Counted from the first letter of the stretch, positions 18,594-28,223 are shown. The stretch is DNA of 64,000 nucleotides from Acetobacter farinalis (GCF_011516935.1 NZ_WOTF01000003.1:124001-188000); one strand, 5' to 3'. Notes: generated by a model not told the origin, from the letters alone. A program made the numbers and translations.

Positions 18594-19286
18594 TTACCCT
18601 GCCGCCGGATCAAGAGCCTGGGAAAGGGCCTGCGCCCTGTTCCGCACGCCCGAAGGAACGTCCTGCGCTGTGGCCAGCGCTGCGAATTTCTTGCGGGCTT
18701 CGTCCAGATGCCCTTCACGCATGTCCAGCACGGCCAGAGCCTCTGTTGCCAGACCATTCCATGCCTTGCCGGTGCCCGTCAGCAGGGAAAGGCGGGAACG
18801 CAATGTTGCCGGGTCTCCCGCATCAAGCTGCTTCTGGCACCACAAAAGTGTTGCCAGATCGCGCAGCACGGGGTCCGCATTCTGGTCAGTCTGCACGGCA
18901 TTCCATGCCGCCAGCGCACCCTTCACATCACCATGGGCCGCCTGCACGGCACCTTCCTGCACTCTGGCCAGCGTTGCCACACCCGTGGGGGCCGTGGCCG
19001 CCAGCTTCTGGAGGGCGGCAAGCCCGGTCTGCGCGGTTTCACCCAGCGGGGTCAGCGTCATGGGGGCGGGCGGAAGGTGGTCTGTCTCGCGCAGGGCGGC
19101 AAGATAGGAGCCCGTTGCCGCGAGAGAGGCAGACTTCAGGCTGGACACATGCCAGGACCATGCACCAGCCCCGGCCAGAATGACGGCAAGACCCGCCACC
19201 CCCAGCCCGGCATAGCGGCGCGCGGCCTGACGCAGGCGCTCAGCCTTCAATTCGTCATCAACTTCCCTGAAAACATCGTCTGCCAC
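18594..19286 (-). CDS. YfgM-like tetratricopeptide membrane protein
   Basis: A 230-residue protein with a cytoplasmic N-terminus (MADDVFREVDDELKAERLRQ), one membrane segment (about residues 28-48, YAGLGVAGLAVILAGAGAW) and a periplasmic helical repeat domain rich in Ala/Leu. This is the layout of YfgM/TPR_21 proteins, which associate with SecYEG and periplasmic chaperones. The position six bases upstream of bamB, in a conserved yfgM-bamB-der run, supports the call. Sequence identity with E. coli YfgM appears low. Confidence 0.75.
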   Translation of the reverse strand: MADDVFREVDDELKAERLRQAARRYAGLGVAGLAVILAGAGAWSWHVSSLKSASLAATGSYLAALRETDHLPPAPMTLTPLGETAQTGLAALQKLAATAPTGVATLARVQEGAVQAAHGDVKGALAAWNAVQTDQNADPVLRDLATLLWCQKQLDAGDPATLRSRLSLLTGTGKAWNGLATEALAVLDMREGHLDEARKKFAALATAQDVPSGVRNRAQALSQALDPAAG

Positions 19287-19449
19287 GTCTGGCTGGTTCC
19301 CGTTCTGAACTATGGTGCGTGCGTAACCGGCACTTCTGCCCTACGCGCACGCATCATACAAGGCACCCGCAAGAAAGACACCCCTTAACGTACGAGGCAC
19401 ACAGAACGCGTGCGCAGTGTGTGCCCCGGTGCGTGCCTCCGGTGTGCGT

Positions 19450-19851
19450 TTAGTGCGCGCCGCCGCCAAATTTTGCGCTGGCCGCTTTCAGGGAGGCTGT
19501 CAGATGCACAAAATTCGCGGCAATCCGCTTCTGCACCGCAGCACTGCCTTCATGAATATGGGCAATTTTTTCCCGCGCCTCATTGCTGATGGCGGTTTCT
19601 TCCTTGTTTGCGGAGCGTGCAACACAGGTATTGTAGGCGCGGGCCGCCTTTTCATACGCCGTCACCTTATCCACGCTGGCATTGTAGTGCTCGACAGAAG
19701 AAACATCGACAGACGGCGCGGCAGGCTCAGCCCCGCAGGCCGCAGGTGCTGCCCATGCCCCAGCGGCACCAGCCGCCCGGGCGGCCCCGGAGTCTGCCAG
19801 AGTGGCCGCCACCATCAGACCACCCAAAACCAGAAAAAAACCTTTCCTCAT
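19450..19851 (-). CDS. Secreted hypothetical protein, about 133 residues
   Basis: I do not recognise a named family. The protein starts at 19851 (MRKGFFLVLGGLMVAATLA), a signal peptide with cleavage expected after SGAARA. This start has AGTGGGA just upstream, and the longer ORF to 19941 adds no coherent sequence. The mature part has an Ala/Pro stretch, one Cys pair (AACGAEP and NTCVARS) and a predominantly helical, charged region (YEKAARAYNTCV...EAREKIAHIHE) ending in GGGAH. It stands alone between the yfgM-like gene and the divergent glycosyltransferase run. It is probably periplasmic. Confidence 0.6.
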   Translation of the reverse strand: MRKGFFLVLGGLMVAATLADSGAARAAGAAGAWAAPAACGAEPAAPSVDVSSVEHYNASVDKVTAYEKAARAYNTCVARSANKEETAISNEAREKIAHIHEGSAAVQKRIAANFVHLTASLKAASAKFGGGAH

Positions 19852-20053
19852 TCCCACTTTTCCCTGTTTCGAACGATGTTCCCGGCCCGAACCTTCGGGC
19901 GGATATCGCACTGCCTGCGGTTCATGACACAGGCTGTTCAAATGTCCATCCCCTCCCCTTTACGTTCTCTTGTGGGCCAGAATACGGCACGGCGCAGCCA
20001 TCTCCATGCCCACACTTGGAAAAGCGGGAAGAGAGCAGTATAGAATTTCTCCA

Positions 20054-20962
20054 ATGCGCATTCTCTTCATCACGGCCACACGCCTTGGCGATGCCGTGCT
20101 CTCGACCGGTCTTCTGGCCGCCCTCCTTCACCGTTATCCTGATGCGCGCTTCACCATTGCCTGCGGGCCGGTTGCCGCCGGACTTTTCCAGAACCTGCCC
20201 GGACTCGAGCGCGTGCTTGTCATGACCAAGCGCACGCATGACCGCCACTGGCTGGATTTATGGAAATCCTGCGTTGGCCAGAAATGGGATATGACGGTGG
20301 ACCTCCGAGGCTCAGCCACCACAGTCTTCCTGCGCTCACGCAAACGCCTGATTATGCGCGGAGGAAGGCGGCCCGGCCTGCGGCTGAACCATCTGGGGCA
20401 GCTTCTCAGGCTCTCGCCGCCGCCCAGCCCCACCGTCTGGCTTTCAGAAGCCGACCGCGCCACGGCCAGCCGCATGCTCCCTGCAGGCTCCGGCCCGATT
20501 ATCGCACTCGGCCCCACCGCCAACTGGACCGGAAAAATCTGGCCAACAGACCGCTACCTTCCCCTCTGGGCAGAGCTGGCCCGCCAGAACCCGGACGCCC
20601 GCCCCGCAATTTTCTACGGGCCGGGAGAGCAGGAGCGCGCCCTTGCCCTGCCCGTGCTGAACGCGCTGCCGGACGCCATTGACGCCGGAGGCCACTTCTC
20701 CCTGACAGAAGTAGCCGCCATGCTGGCGCGATGCCGCCTGTATATCGGGAATGATTCCGGGCTGATGCATCTGGCCGCCGCGGCGGGCACCCCCACACTG
20801 GGCCTGTTCGGCCCCTCCCGTGTTTCAGAATATGCGCCCTCAGGGCCATACACCGCCTGGGTCTCGGCCCCCGGGCCGGAGGGGGAAGCACCCATTGCCG
20901 GGCTTTCAGTCCCCGTTGTTGCCCAGGCCGCCCTCACCCTCCTGGCGGAGACCAGACCATGA
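20054..20962 (+). CDS. Glycosyltransferase family 9 (heptosyltransferase-like)
   Basis: A 302-residue GT9 enzyme of the type that adds heptose or another sugar to the LPS core. It starts with RILFITATRLGDAVLSTGLL. The C-terminal half has LGPTANWTGKIWPTDRY and the sugar-nucleotide motif GNDSGLMHLAAAAGTPTLGLFGP. The start at 20054 is set by the family N-terminus, and an in-frame extension back to 19970 is discarded. It overlaps the next glycosyltransferase by ATGA. Whether the donor is ADP-heptose cannot be told. Confidence 0.88.
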   Translation: MRILFITATRLGDAVLSTGLLAALLHRYPDARFTIACGPVAAGLFQNLPGLERVLVMTKRTHDRHWLDLWKSCVGQKWDMTVDLRGSATTVFLRSRKRLIMRGGRRPGLRLNHLGQLLRLSPPPSPTVWLSEADRATASRMLPAGSGPIIALGPTANWTGKIWPTDRYLPLWAELARQNPDARPAIFYGPGEQERALALPVLNALPDAIDAGGHFSLTEVAAMLARCRLYIGNDSGLMHLAAAAGTPTLGLFGPSRVSEYAPSGPYTAWVSAPGPEGEAPIAGLSVPVVAQAALTLLAETRP

Positions 20963-22008
20963 CAACTGCCCCATCCCCCTCCCCGATACGGGTCGCGCAT
21001 GTCATGGCGGGAGCCGCCACGGGAGGAGCCGAACTGTTCTTCGAGCGCCTGTGCATCGCACAGGCCTCCTCCGGTCTTTCCGTCCTGCCTTTGATCAGGA
21101 AGGACGCCGCACGGGCAGAGCGCCTTGTGACAGGCGGCACGAGGCCGCGTGAACTCAAGTTTGGTGGTCTGACAGACTGGCGCACGCGCCCGCAACTCCG
21201 TGCGCATCTCAAACAGTTCGCTCCGCGCGTGACAGTGGCGTGGATGAACCGCGCCGCCCGTTTCACACCACAGGGAGACTGGATTCTGGCAGGGCGGCTC
21301 GGCGGGTTTTATGACCTGTCCTATTACCGGCGCTGCACGCATCTCATCGGCAATACACATGGGCTGGTGCGCTGGATGCGCGAGCAGGGCTGGCCGCATG
21401 AGCGCACCCATTACCTGCCGAATTTTGCCACGGAACTGGCCCACACCCCGCCCGTCCGCCCCGCGGGCCTGCCGCCCGATGTGCCGTTCCTTCTGGCGCT
21501 GGGCCGCCTGCACACCAACAAGGCGTTTGACGTACTCATCCGCGCCATGGCGCATCTGCCCGGCGTGTGGCTGGTCATCGCCGGAGAAGGCCCGGAGCGC
21601 GCAGCGCTGGAAGACCTTGCCCGGAAGGAAGGCGTTGCAGACCGCGTCCTGATGCCCGGATGGGCCACGCAGCCCGGCGGCCTGATCCGCGCCTGCACGG
21701 CCCTTGTCTGCCCCTCCCGGCATGAACCGCTGGGCAATGTGGTGATTGAAGGATTTTCGGCGGCAACGCCTGTTGTCGCGGCGGCCTCTCAGGGGCCAAC
21801 GGAGCTGATCCGCTCCGGGGAAAACGGCCTTCTCGCCCCGCTGGAGGATGACCGCGCCCTTGCCCACCAGCTTGCCGCCGTGCTGGAGGACCCCGCACTG
21901 GCCCGCACGCTGGCCGCCGCAGGTCGTGCCGATTTTGAAAAAACCTTTGCCAGCACTCCCGTGCTCACCGCATGGTCTAAATTCCTCTCCACTGTGGAGG
22001 CAGGCTGA
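20959..22008 (+). CDS. Glycosyltransferase family 4
   Basis: A 349-residue GT-B enzyme. The N-terminal Rossmann domain begins IRVAHVMAGAATGGAELFFERL. The C-terminal donor domain has FLLALGRLHTNKAFDVLIRAM, VIAGEGPERAALEDLA and the EPLGNVVIEGFSAATPVVA motif with the retaining-GT E-x7-E pair. It is coupled on both sides (ATGA with the GT9 gene, TGATG with the amidotransferase), so the three act in one pathway, most likely LPS core or a related surface glycan. Donor and acceptor are unknown. Confidence 0.88.
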   Translation: MTTAPSPSPIRVAHVMAGAATGGAELFFERLCIAQASSGLSVLPLIRKDAARAERLVTGGTRPRELKFGGLTDWRTRPQLRAHLKQFAPRVTVAWMNRAARFTPQGDWILAGRLGGFYDLSYYRRCTHLIGNTHGLVRWMREQGWPHERTHYLPNFATELAHTPPVRPAGLPPDVPFLLALGRLHTNKAFDVLIRAMAHLPGVWLVIAGEGPERAALEDLARKEGVADRVLMPGWATQPGGLIRACTALVCPSRHEPLGNVVIEGFSAATPVVAAASQGPTELIRSGENGLLAPLEDDRALAHQLAAVLEDPALARTLAAAGRADFEKTFASTPVLTAWSKFLSTVEAG

Positions 22009-23804
22009 TGTGTGGCATTGGCGGACTGGTCTATGCGCGCGGCACTCCCTCCTGCGCACCGGATGTGCTGGAACGGATGGCCACGGCACTCCTGCACCGC
22101 GGCCCGGATGGCGCGCATTTTGCCCGCCTGCCGCAGGCTGATCTGGTTCATACCCGCCTGTCCATTATTGATCTTGCGGGAGGGGACCAGCCGCTTTCCG
22201 CAGGAACGGGCACATTGATCGCCAATGGCGAAATCTATAACGACCCGCAGATCCGCGCACAGATTGGCGCCTGCCACTTCAAAACCGGCAGTGATTGTGA
22301 ATCCCCCCTGCTGTTATGGGAGAGAAACGGCGCGAACTTCCCGCGCCACCTCCGGGGCATGTACGCCATTGCCCTATATGATACGGCACAGGAAGAACTG
22401 CTCCTCTCGCGTGATCCGTTCGGAATAAAGCCTCTCTACATCACAGAGTTTGAGGGCGGGCTGGCCTTCGCCTCCGAACCCGGCGCTCTTCTGGACGCCG
22501 GTCTTGCCCCCCGCACACTCTCCACCACGGTGCGGGATGAACTGCTCCAGCTCCAGTTCACCACCGGGCGCGAGACCATTTTCAAGGGGATTTCACGCGT
22601 TCTCCCCGGAGAGACATTGCGCGTGGTGCAGGGCCGGATTCTGGACCGGCAGCATCTGTCCCCCCTCCCCGCCCTGCCGGACACTCAGCCCCCCCTGACG
22701 GAAGAAGCCGCTCTGGCCCGTCTGGACGATGCGCTGATGAACAGCGTGCAGGCGCATGAACGCTCGGATGTTCCCTTCGGGCTGTTCCTGTCCGGCGGCA
22801 TTGACAGCGCCAGCCTGCTGACAGCCATGGCACGCCTGCCTCGCCCGGAAAAACTGAAAACGTGGACTGCCGTTTTTGACGCCCGCAACGCAGCGGATGA
22901 AGCTGAAGCCGCAGAGGCTCTCGCGCGCGGCGCACAGGCAGAACACCGCACACTCCGCATTACCGCCAGCATGGTCTGGCAGGATCTGCCCGCTATCGTG
23001 GCCTGCATGGATGACCCCGCGGCAGATTACGCCATTATCCCCACATGGTTTCTGGCGCGGGAGGCCTCGAAGGATGTCCGCGTGATCCTCTCCGGGGAGG
23101 GCGGAGATGAACTGTTTGCCGGGTATGGCCGCTACCGCTCCGCCGTGCGCCCCTGGTGGCAAGGGGGCCGCCGCATGTGGCGGCGCGGCATGTTTGACGG
23201 GCTGAATGTGCTCCGCAGTTCCGGCAGCGGTGAAGCCCTCCGTGGCCATGCCCACTGGCGCGATGGTATCATGGCCGCCGAGATGGCCGCAGCCAGCGCC
23301 CCCACCCGCCTTTCCGCCGCACAATCTGTTGATCTGGCGGAATGGCTGCCCAATGATCTGCTGCTCAAGCTGGACCGCTGCCTGATGGCCCACGGGCTTG
23401 AAGGCCGCACGCCCCTGCTGGACCCGGTGATGGCGGATCTGGCCTGGCGGCTGCCCGATACCCTGCGCGTGCGTGGAGATAAGGGAAAATGGCTGTTGCG
23501 CCGCTGGCTGGAACAACACTGCCCCGCCGCCCGCCCCTTTGCCCCCAAGCAGGGCTTTACCGTACCCATCGGGACATGGATTGCAGAGGAAGGGTCACGC
23601 CTGGGTGCGCTGGTGGCACAGCAGGGCTGCATTCAGGAGATTGCCAGACCCGATCAGGTACGCGCACTCTTCCAGGCCGCCGCGGGCCGTAAAACCGGCC
23701 CCGCCGCATGGACATTACTGTTCTATGCCCTGTGGCACCGGACCCATATCCGCGGGCTGGCTCCAGCGGGCGATGTTTTTGAAACGCTCAGCCAGTCCTC
23801 TTGA
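22008..23804 (+). CDS. Asparagine synthase-type glutamine amidotransferase
   Basis: A 598-residue class-II glutamine amidotransferase fused to an ATP-dependent synthetase. It begins MCGIGGLVYARG (Cys2 is the glutaminase nucleophile after Met removal), has LLHRGPDG and NGEIYND, and then the PP-loop FLSGGIDSASLL, SGEGGDELFAGYGRYR and GLEGRTPLLD. AsnB makes asparagine. Homologues inside glycan clusters instead amidate a sugar carboxyl group. The overlap with two glycosyltransferase genes favours the glycan role, but asparagine synthesis cannot be excluded from sequence. Confidence 0.85.
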   Translation: MCGIGGLVYARGTPSCAPDVLERMATALLHRGPDGAHFARLPQADLVHTRLSIIDLAGGDQPLSAGTGTLIANGEIYNDPQIRAQIGACHFKTGSDCESPLLLWERNGANFPRHLRGMYAIALYDTAQEELLLSRDPFGIKPLYITEFEGGLAFASEPGALLDAGLAPRTLSTTVRDELLQLQFTTGRETIFKGISRVLPGETLRVVQGRILDRQHLSPLPALPDTQPPLTEEAALARLDDALMNSVQAHERSDVPFGLFLSGGIDSASLLTAMARLPRPEKLKTWTAVFDARNAADEAEAAEALARGAQAEHRTLRITASMVWQDLPAIVACMDDPAADYAIIPTWFLAREASKDVRVILSGEGGDELFAGYGRYRSAVRPWWQGGRRMWRRGMFDGLNVLRSSGSGEALRGHAHWRDGIMAAEMAAASAPTRLSAAQSVDLAEWLPNDLLLKLDRCLMAHGLEGRTPLLDPVMADLAWRLPDTLRVRGDKGKWLLRRWLEQHCPAARPFAPKQGFTVPIGTWIAEEGSRLGALVAQQGCIQEIARPDQVRALFQAAAGRKTGPAAWTLLFYALWHRTHIRGLAPAGDVFETLSQSS

Positions 23805-23834
23805 GTTTTTGCGCATTCACCGGGAGCCCCCGCC

Positions 23835-24722
23835 ATGACCACGCCTTCCCATTGTGCCCTGCTTGAAAACCGGACAGTCCTCAAGCTCTCCGGAGCAGAC
23901 CGCGTCCGGTTTCTGCAAGGGCTTGTCACGGCGGATGTTGCAGCCCTTGCCCCCGGAGAGGCCACATGGTCCGCCTGCCTCACGCCGCAGGGGCGCTGGC
24001 AGGCGGATTTCTTTCTGGTGGCAGACCCGGATGACACCTGCCTGCTGCTGGACTGCGCCAGCGAACAGGCAGAAGCCCTGCGCACCCAGCTTCTCCGCTT
24101 CCGCCTGAGGGCCGATGTGCAGATGGAAGCCACCGGCATGCGGGTTCTGGCCGCATGGGGGAACGCGCCGGATGCCGCCCTTCTGGAAAACAGCATCAGC
24201 TTTGCAGACCCCCGCCTGCCCGCTGCCGGAAGGCGGCTGCTGGACGCGCCGGAGAGCACGGAACTGACGGCCACGGCTCTGGACTATAACCTCCACAGGC
24301 TGGTTCTGGGCCTGCCGGACGGCGTGCAGGATTGCGAAGTGGGCCGCACTCTGGCGGCTGAAGCGAACATAGACCTGCTGGGCGGCATCTCATGGAGCAA
24401 AGGCTGCTATATGGGGCAGGAAATCACGGCGCGTATGCACTACCGCACGCTTGTCAAACGCCGGATGGTGCCGGTTGCCGGCACTGGCCCTCTGCCCGCC
24501 CCCGGCACACCCATTCTGGCTAAGGGGCAGGAGGTTGGCACACTGTGCTCCTCACAGGATCATGTCGGGCTTGCCCTGCTGAAAACCGGCGCCGTGACAC
24601 AAACGCTGGTCTGTGGTGGCCATCACCTCGTGCCGCGCCCCCCGGCCTGGCTGCTTCAGGCACTGGCCCCGGCACCGACTCCCTCTTCCACCTCCAACCC
24701 GGACTCCTCGGCATCCTCATGA
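23835..24722 (+). CDS. ygfZ: YgfZ/GcvT-domain folate-binding protein
   Basis: A 295-residue relative of YgfZ (IBA57), a folate-dependent factor for the repair or maturation of some iron-sulphur enzymes. It has the GcvT-like N-terminal fold (RVRFLQGLVTADV, WSACLTPQGRWQADFFL) and the diagnostic KGCYMGQEITAR motif around residue 195. The stop overlaps the hisI start by ATGA. It is separated from the amidotransferase gene by only 30 bases, so it may share its promoter although the functions are unrelated. Confidence 0.9.
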   Translation: MTTPSHCALLENRTVLKLSGADRVRFLQGLVTADVAALAPGEATWSACLTPQGRWQADFFLVADPDDTCLLLDCASEQAEALRTQLLRFRLRADVQMEATGMRVLAAWGNAPDAALLENSISFADPRLPAAGRRLLDAPESTELTATALDYNLHRLVLGLPDGVQDCEVGRTLAAEANIDLLGGISWSKGCYMGQEITARMHYRTLVKRRMVPVAGTGPLPAPGTPILAKGQEVGTLCSSQDHVGLALLKTGAVTQTLVCGGHHLVPRPPAWLLQALAPAPTPSSTSNPDSSASS

Positions 24723-25138
24723 CCTATCAGCCCCCAAACCCCTCCGCCCTGCGCAGCATGCTGGATGCTGTGAAATTTGACGCCTCCGGCCTGATTGCCG
24801 CCATCGCACAGCAGCATGACACGGGGGAAGTGCTCATGATTGCGTGGATGACGCGTGAAGCCTTGCAGGAAACGCTTGAGACAGGCCGCGTCTGCTATTT
24901 CTCCCGCAGCCGCCAGAAGCTATGGCGCAAGGGCGAAACTTCGGGGCAGATCCAGTATCTGACAGAAGTCCGGCTGGATTGTGATGCCGATGCCGTGCTC
25001 CTGCTGGTCAACCAGATTGGCGTGGCCTGCCACACAGGCCGGAGAAGCTGCTTCTACAGCGCCTTCGGTCCGGAGGGGCTGGTAGAACTGACCAAACCGG
25101 AAATCGACCCCAATGCCCTCTACGGCAAAAATCACTGA
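24719..25138 (+). CDS. hisI: Phosphoribosyl-AMP cyclohydrolase HisI
   Basis: This enzyme opens the purine ring of phosphoribosyl-AMP in histidine synthesis. The 139-residue protein has the family blocks LMIAWMTREALQETLETGRVCYFSRSRQKLWRKGETSG and the zinc and magnesium ligands LDCDADAVLLLV and CHTGRRSCF. It is the free-standing HisI without the HisE domain. The start at 24719 gives an ATGA overlap with ygfZ; a longer ORF upstream lies inside ygfZ. It is isolated from other his genes in this window. Confidence 0.95.
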   Translation: MTYQPPNPSALRSMLDAVKFDASGLIAAIAQQHDTGEVLMIAWMTREALQETLETGRVCYFSRSRQKLWRKGETSGQIQYLTEVRLDCDADAVLLLVNQIGVACHTGRRSCFYSAFGPEGLVELTKPEIDPNALYGKNH

Positions 25139-25146
25139 GAACCGCA

Positions 25147-25180
25147 ATCCTGAAAAATCATTTCTAATTCAGGATATTAT
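25147..25180 (+). terminator. Hairpin after hisI
   Basis: An eight-base inverted repeat ATCCTGAA/TTCAGGAT (25147-25154 and 25168-25175) is followed by ATTATTTAA just beyond the hisI stop. The AT-rich tail is only moderately T-rich, so termination is likely but not certain. Confidence 0.45.
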
Positions 25181-25241
25181 TTAACCACCCGTCAGACGGA
25201 CCGCTCGGGGCTTTTGAGACAAACCCCGGGCAACGGGCCTC

Positions 25242-26471
25242 TCACCCGGCCTTTTCTGCTCCGGCGGGCGCGCTCTGCGGCACCTGTGCAGCGGGAGCCG
25301 TATTCGCCAGAAGATGCAGCACAGCCTCGGCCGCTGCATCGGCGGGCAGCATTCCGCCCGGCCCCCGCAAGCCTTCCAGCACGGTTCTGAACGCTGCCTT
25401 CTGCCCTGCGGCCATCTCGGGATTTTCAAACAGGTCGCGCACAGCCCCGGCCAGCACGGCAGGCTGGCACTGCTCCTGCAACAGTTCCGGTACAATGGCG
25501 CGCCCGGCCAGCAGATTAACCATGGCGACATGGGGCACCCGGATCAGCCGGCGCGCCATAAACGCCGTAAGCGGATTCACCCGGTACGTAACGGCCATTG
25601 GTACACCGGCCAACGCCAGTTCCAGCGTGGAGGTGCCGGATTTTGTCAGGGCCGCTCCGGCCGCCGCAAACGCATCATGCTTATCCTGTATCTCTGTCAC
25701 AATCACGGGGCGAACGGGCCAGCGAGCTGTCTCACGCGCAACGGTAGCCGCCACAACGGGGGATACCGGAATAACCGGCACCACATCCGGCATATCCCGC
25801 TGCAACAGGGCCAGCATTTTTCCAAAAACCGGCAACAGGCGTGGCGCTTCCGAACGACGGCTGCCAGGCATCAGAATCAGCACCCGCGCGCCCTCTTTCA
25901 GGCCGTGGGTCTGGTAAAACCGCGCGGCGTTCCCATCCTGCGCACCGGACTGCAAAACCGGATGCCCGACAAATTTTGTCAGCAACCCGTGCCGACTGAA
26001 AAATTCTTCCTCAAACGGAAGCAGGCACAGCAGTTCCTCCCACAGGCCGGGGAATTCCTTCACCCGCTTCTGCCGCCATGCCCACACCTGCGGGGCCACG
26101 TAATGCACACGCGGGATACCCAGCCCCGCAATGCGCCGCAGCAGGCGCAGGGCAAAGCCGGGGCTGTCAATTGTCACCACAAGGTCCGGCCTGCGGGCCT
26201 CAATATCCTGCACGGCTTCATTCAGCCGGGCGGAGAGCGCACGCAGGCGCGGCAGAATTTCCACCAGCCCCATCACCGCCAGATCCCGCATGGGGAACAG
26301 GCTGTGCAGCCCCTGCTCCTGCATGCGCACGCCCCCCACACCGGCAAAACGGATGGCCGGGTTCCGGGCCAGCAAGGCCTGCATCAGACGTGCGCCCAGC
26401 ACATCACCACTGGCTTCACCAGCCAGAATCCAGATCAGAGGGGCGGAAGGGGAAGAAGCAGTCACAACCAT
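25242..26471 (-). CDS. lpxB: Lipid-A-disaccharide synthase LpxB
   Basis: This enzyme condenses UDP-2,3-diacylglucosamine with lipid X to form the lipid A disaccharide at the inner membrane. Family motifs are IWILAGEASGDVLGARLM, FAGVGG, VVTIDSPGFALRLL, HYVAPQVWAWRQKRVK, LLPFEEEFF, LMPGSRRSE and AGVPMAVTYRVNPLTA. The start at 26471 (MVVTASS) is a choice: a GTG at 26504 is also possible, and neither has a strong ribosome binding site. The C-terminus has an Ala/Pro-rich tail. It is alone here, not in the usual lpxD-fabZ-lpxA-lpxB run. Confidence 0.92.
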   Translation of the reverse strand: MVVTASSPSAPLIWILAGEASGDVLGARLMQALLARNPAIRFAGVGGVRMQEQGLHSLFPMRDLAVMGLVEILPRLRALSARLNEAVQDIEARRPDLVVTIDSPGFALRLLRRIAGLGIPRVHYVAPQVWAWRQKRVKEFPGLWEELLCLLPFEEEFFSRHGLLTKFVGHPVLQSGAQDGNAARFYQTHGLKEGARVLILMPGSRRSEAPRLLPVFGKMLALLQRDMPDVVPVIPVSPVVAATVARETARWPVRPVIVTEIQDKHDAFAAAGAALTKSGTSTLELALAGVPMAVTYRVNPLTAFMARRLIRVPHVAMVNLLAGRAIVPELLQEQCQPAVLAGAVRDLFENPEMAAGQKAAFRTVLEGLRGPGGMLPADAAAEAVLHLLANTAPAAQVPQSAPAGAEKAG

Positions 26472-26672
26472 ACAACACGCATACCGGGCCGCCGGAGGCA
26501 GCACAATCTCCCCGCTCTGCTCGTATGCATGCCTCCAACCTCCCCACGCCCCGGTCCGCCCATGCGGCCCATCCCTTTCCCCGGCGCATTCCCGGCCGCT
26601 TGCGGGCTGGTGTGACCCGGCCGAAATACCCTGCCCCCAGAAAAACCTTTCCGTGCCGGGGGCCTCCCCCTT

Positions 26673-28223
26673 ATGTCCTTCCTGTCAGGCAACATACCAA
26701 ACAGGGCAGAAAGGGGTCTCGTGACAATCAGCCACTATCTCAGGGAATGGACGGATCGTCCCGTCAAAAACGTTCTGGCCGGCATGGTCGGCACCTTTGC
26801 GCTCATTCCGGAAGTTATCGCTTTTTCCTACGCAGCAGGTGTCGCCCCTGCGGTGGGGCTGTTTGCCTCCTTTGTGCTCAGCATTGCCATTGCCCTCACG
26901 GGGGGCAGGCCGGGCATGATTTCAGGGGCAGCCGGGTCTGTCGCGCTGGTTGCGGCAGACCTCGTGCATGGGCACGGGTTTGAATATCTGCTGCTCGCCA
27001 CCCTGCTGGCGGGTGCCTTTCAAATTCTGTTCGGGCTGCTCAGGCTCCAGAGCATGATGCGCTTTGTTTCACGAGAAGTGGAAACAGGGTTTGTCAACGC
27101 GCTCGGTCTGCTGATCTTCTCCGCGCAGATCCCGCAGATGCTCCATGTCACCTGGCACACATACGCGCTGATTGCCCTCGGGCTGGCTGTGGTCTACCTG
27201 CTGCCGCGCCTGACAACCGCCATTCCCTCCCCCCTTGTCTGCATTCTGGTGCTTACCGGTCTGACCATGGCCATCCCCATGCCCGTGCATGTGGTGTCCG
27301 ACCTTGGCGCGCTGCCCACAGGCCTGCCCTCCTTCACCCTGCCGCACCTGCCCATGACAGTGGAGACGTTCAGGATCGTGCTCCCCTATGCGTTCGCCAT
27401 GGCTATGGTGGGCCTGCTGGAATCCCTCATGACTGCCGCCGTGGTGGATGAAATGACAGATACCCACAGCAACAAACGCATGGAATGCACCGGGCTGGGC
27501 CTTTCGAACATTCTTGTCGGCCTGTTTGGCGGCATGGCGGGCTGCGGGATGATCGGGCAGACCGTGGGCAACCTCCGCTATGGCGGGGGGAGCCGCCTCT
27601 CCACCTTCACCGCAGGGGCCTTCCTGCTTTTGCTGCTGGTTTCCCTGCATGGGTTCGTGGCCCGCGTGCCGGTGGCCGCGCTGGTGGCCATCATGATCAT
27701 GGTGTCTGTCAGTACGTTTTCCTGGTCTTCCCTGCGTGATCTGGTGCGGCATCCACGCCTCTCTTCCACCGTCATGCTGGCAACCGTTCTGGTGGTGGTG
27801 CTCACGCATGATCTGGCGGCCGGTGTTGCCTGTGGCGTGCTGCTCAGCGGTCTGTTCTTCTCTTTTCAGGTCATGACCCTTCTGAAAGTCAGCAGCACCC
27901 TCAGCCCTGATGCCGCCACCCGCACCTATCACGTTCAAGGGCAGCTCTTTTTTGCCTCAGCCAGCCTGCTGTCTGACGCGATCGATTTTCAGGACCCTGC
28001 GCACCACATCATTCTGGATCTGAAAGACGCCCGGCTGTGGGACATCAGCGCTGCGGATACGCTGGAAAAAACCGTCTCCCGCCTGCGCGGACGCGGCAAG
28101 ACCGTGCAGATCAGGAGCCCGGACGCACGCGCCGCCCAGCTTCTGAAGGCGCTGGGGCACGAAACCCTTCTTGTGGATACACAAGAGAGCGCCGCAACAG
28201 GAGCTTTGAAAACTCAAGCCTGA
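26673..28223 (+). CDS. SulP family anion transporter with STAS domain
   Basis: A 516-residue SLC26/SulP-type transporter. The membrane part has GTFALIPEVIAFSYAAGVAP, the TGGRPGMISGAAGSVALVAADL substrate-site region and VGLLESLMTAAVVDEMTDT, then NILVGLFGGMAGCGMIGQ. The C-terminal STAS domain spans about residues 415-500 (HVQGQLFFASAS, IILDLKDARLWDISAADTLEK). Family substrates are sulfate, bicarbonate or dicarboxylates, and the sequence does not decide among them. A GTG at 26721 preceded by AAGGGG is a credible alternative start that removes 16 residues. Confidence 0.88.
   Translation: MSFLSGNIPNRAERGLVTISHYLREWTDRPVKNVLAGMVGTFALIPEVIAFSYAAGVAPAVGLFASFVLSIAIALTGGRPGMISGAAGSVALVAADLVHGHGFEYLLLATLLAGAFQILFGLLRLQSMMRFVSREVETGFVNALGLLIFSAQIPQMLHVTWHTYALIALGLAVVYLLPRLTTAIPSPLVCILVLTGLTMAIPMPVHVVSDLGALPTGLPSFTLPHLPMTVETFRIVLPYAFAMAMVGLLESLMTAAVVDEMTDTHSNKRMECTGLGLSNILVGLFGGMAGCGMIGQTVGNLRYGGGSRLSTFTAGAFLLLLLVSLHGFVARVPVAALVAIMIMVSVSTFSWSSLRDLVRHPRLSSTVMLATVLVVVLTHDLAAGVACGVLLSGLFFSFQVMTLLKVSSTLSPDAATRTYHVQGQLFFASASLLSDAIDFQDPAHHIILDLKDARLWDISAADTLEKTVSRLRGRGKTVQIRSPDARAAQLLKALGHETLLVDTQESAATGALKTQA

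Noticed and set aside
20614-22089. 491-codon open frame on the minus strand
   Set aside because: It is antisense to two coupled glycosyltransferase genes with clear motifs, and itself has no family pattern.
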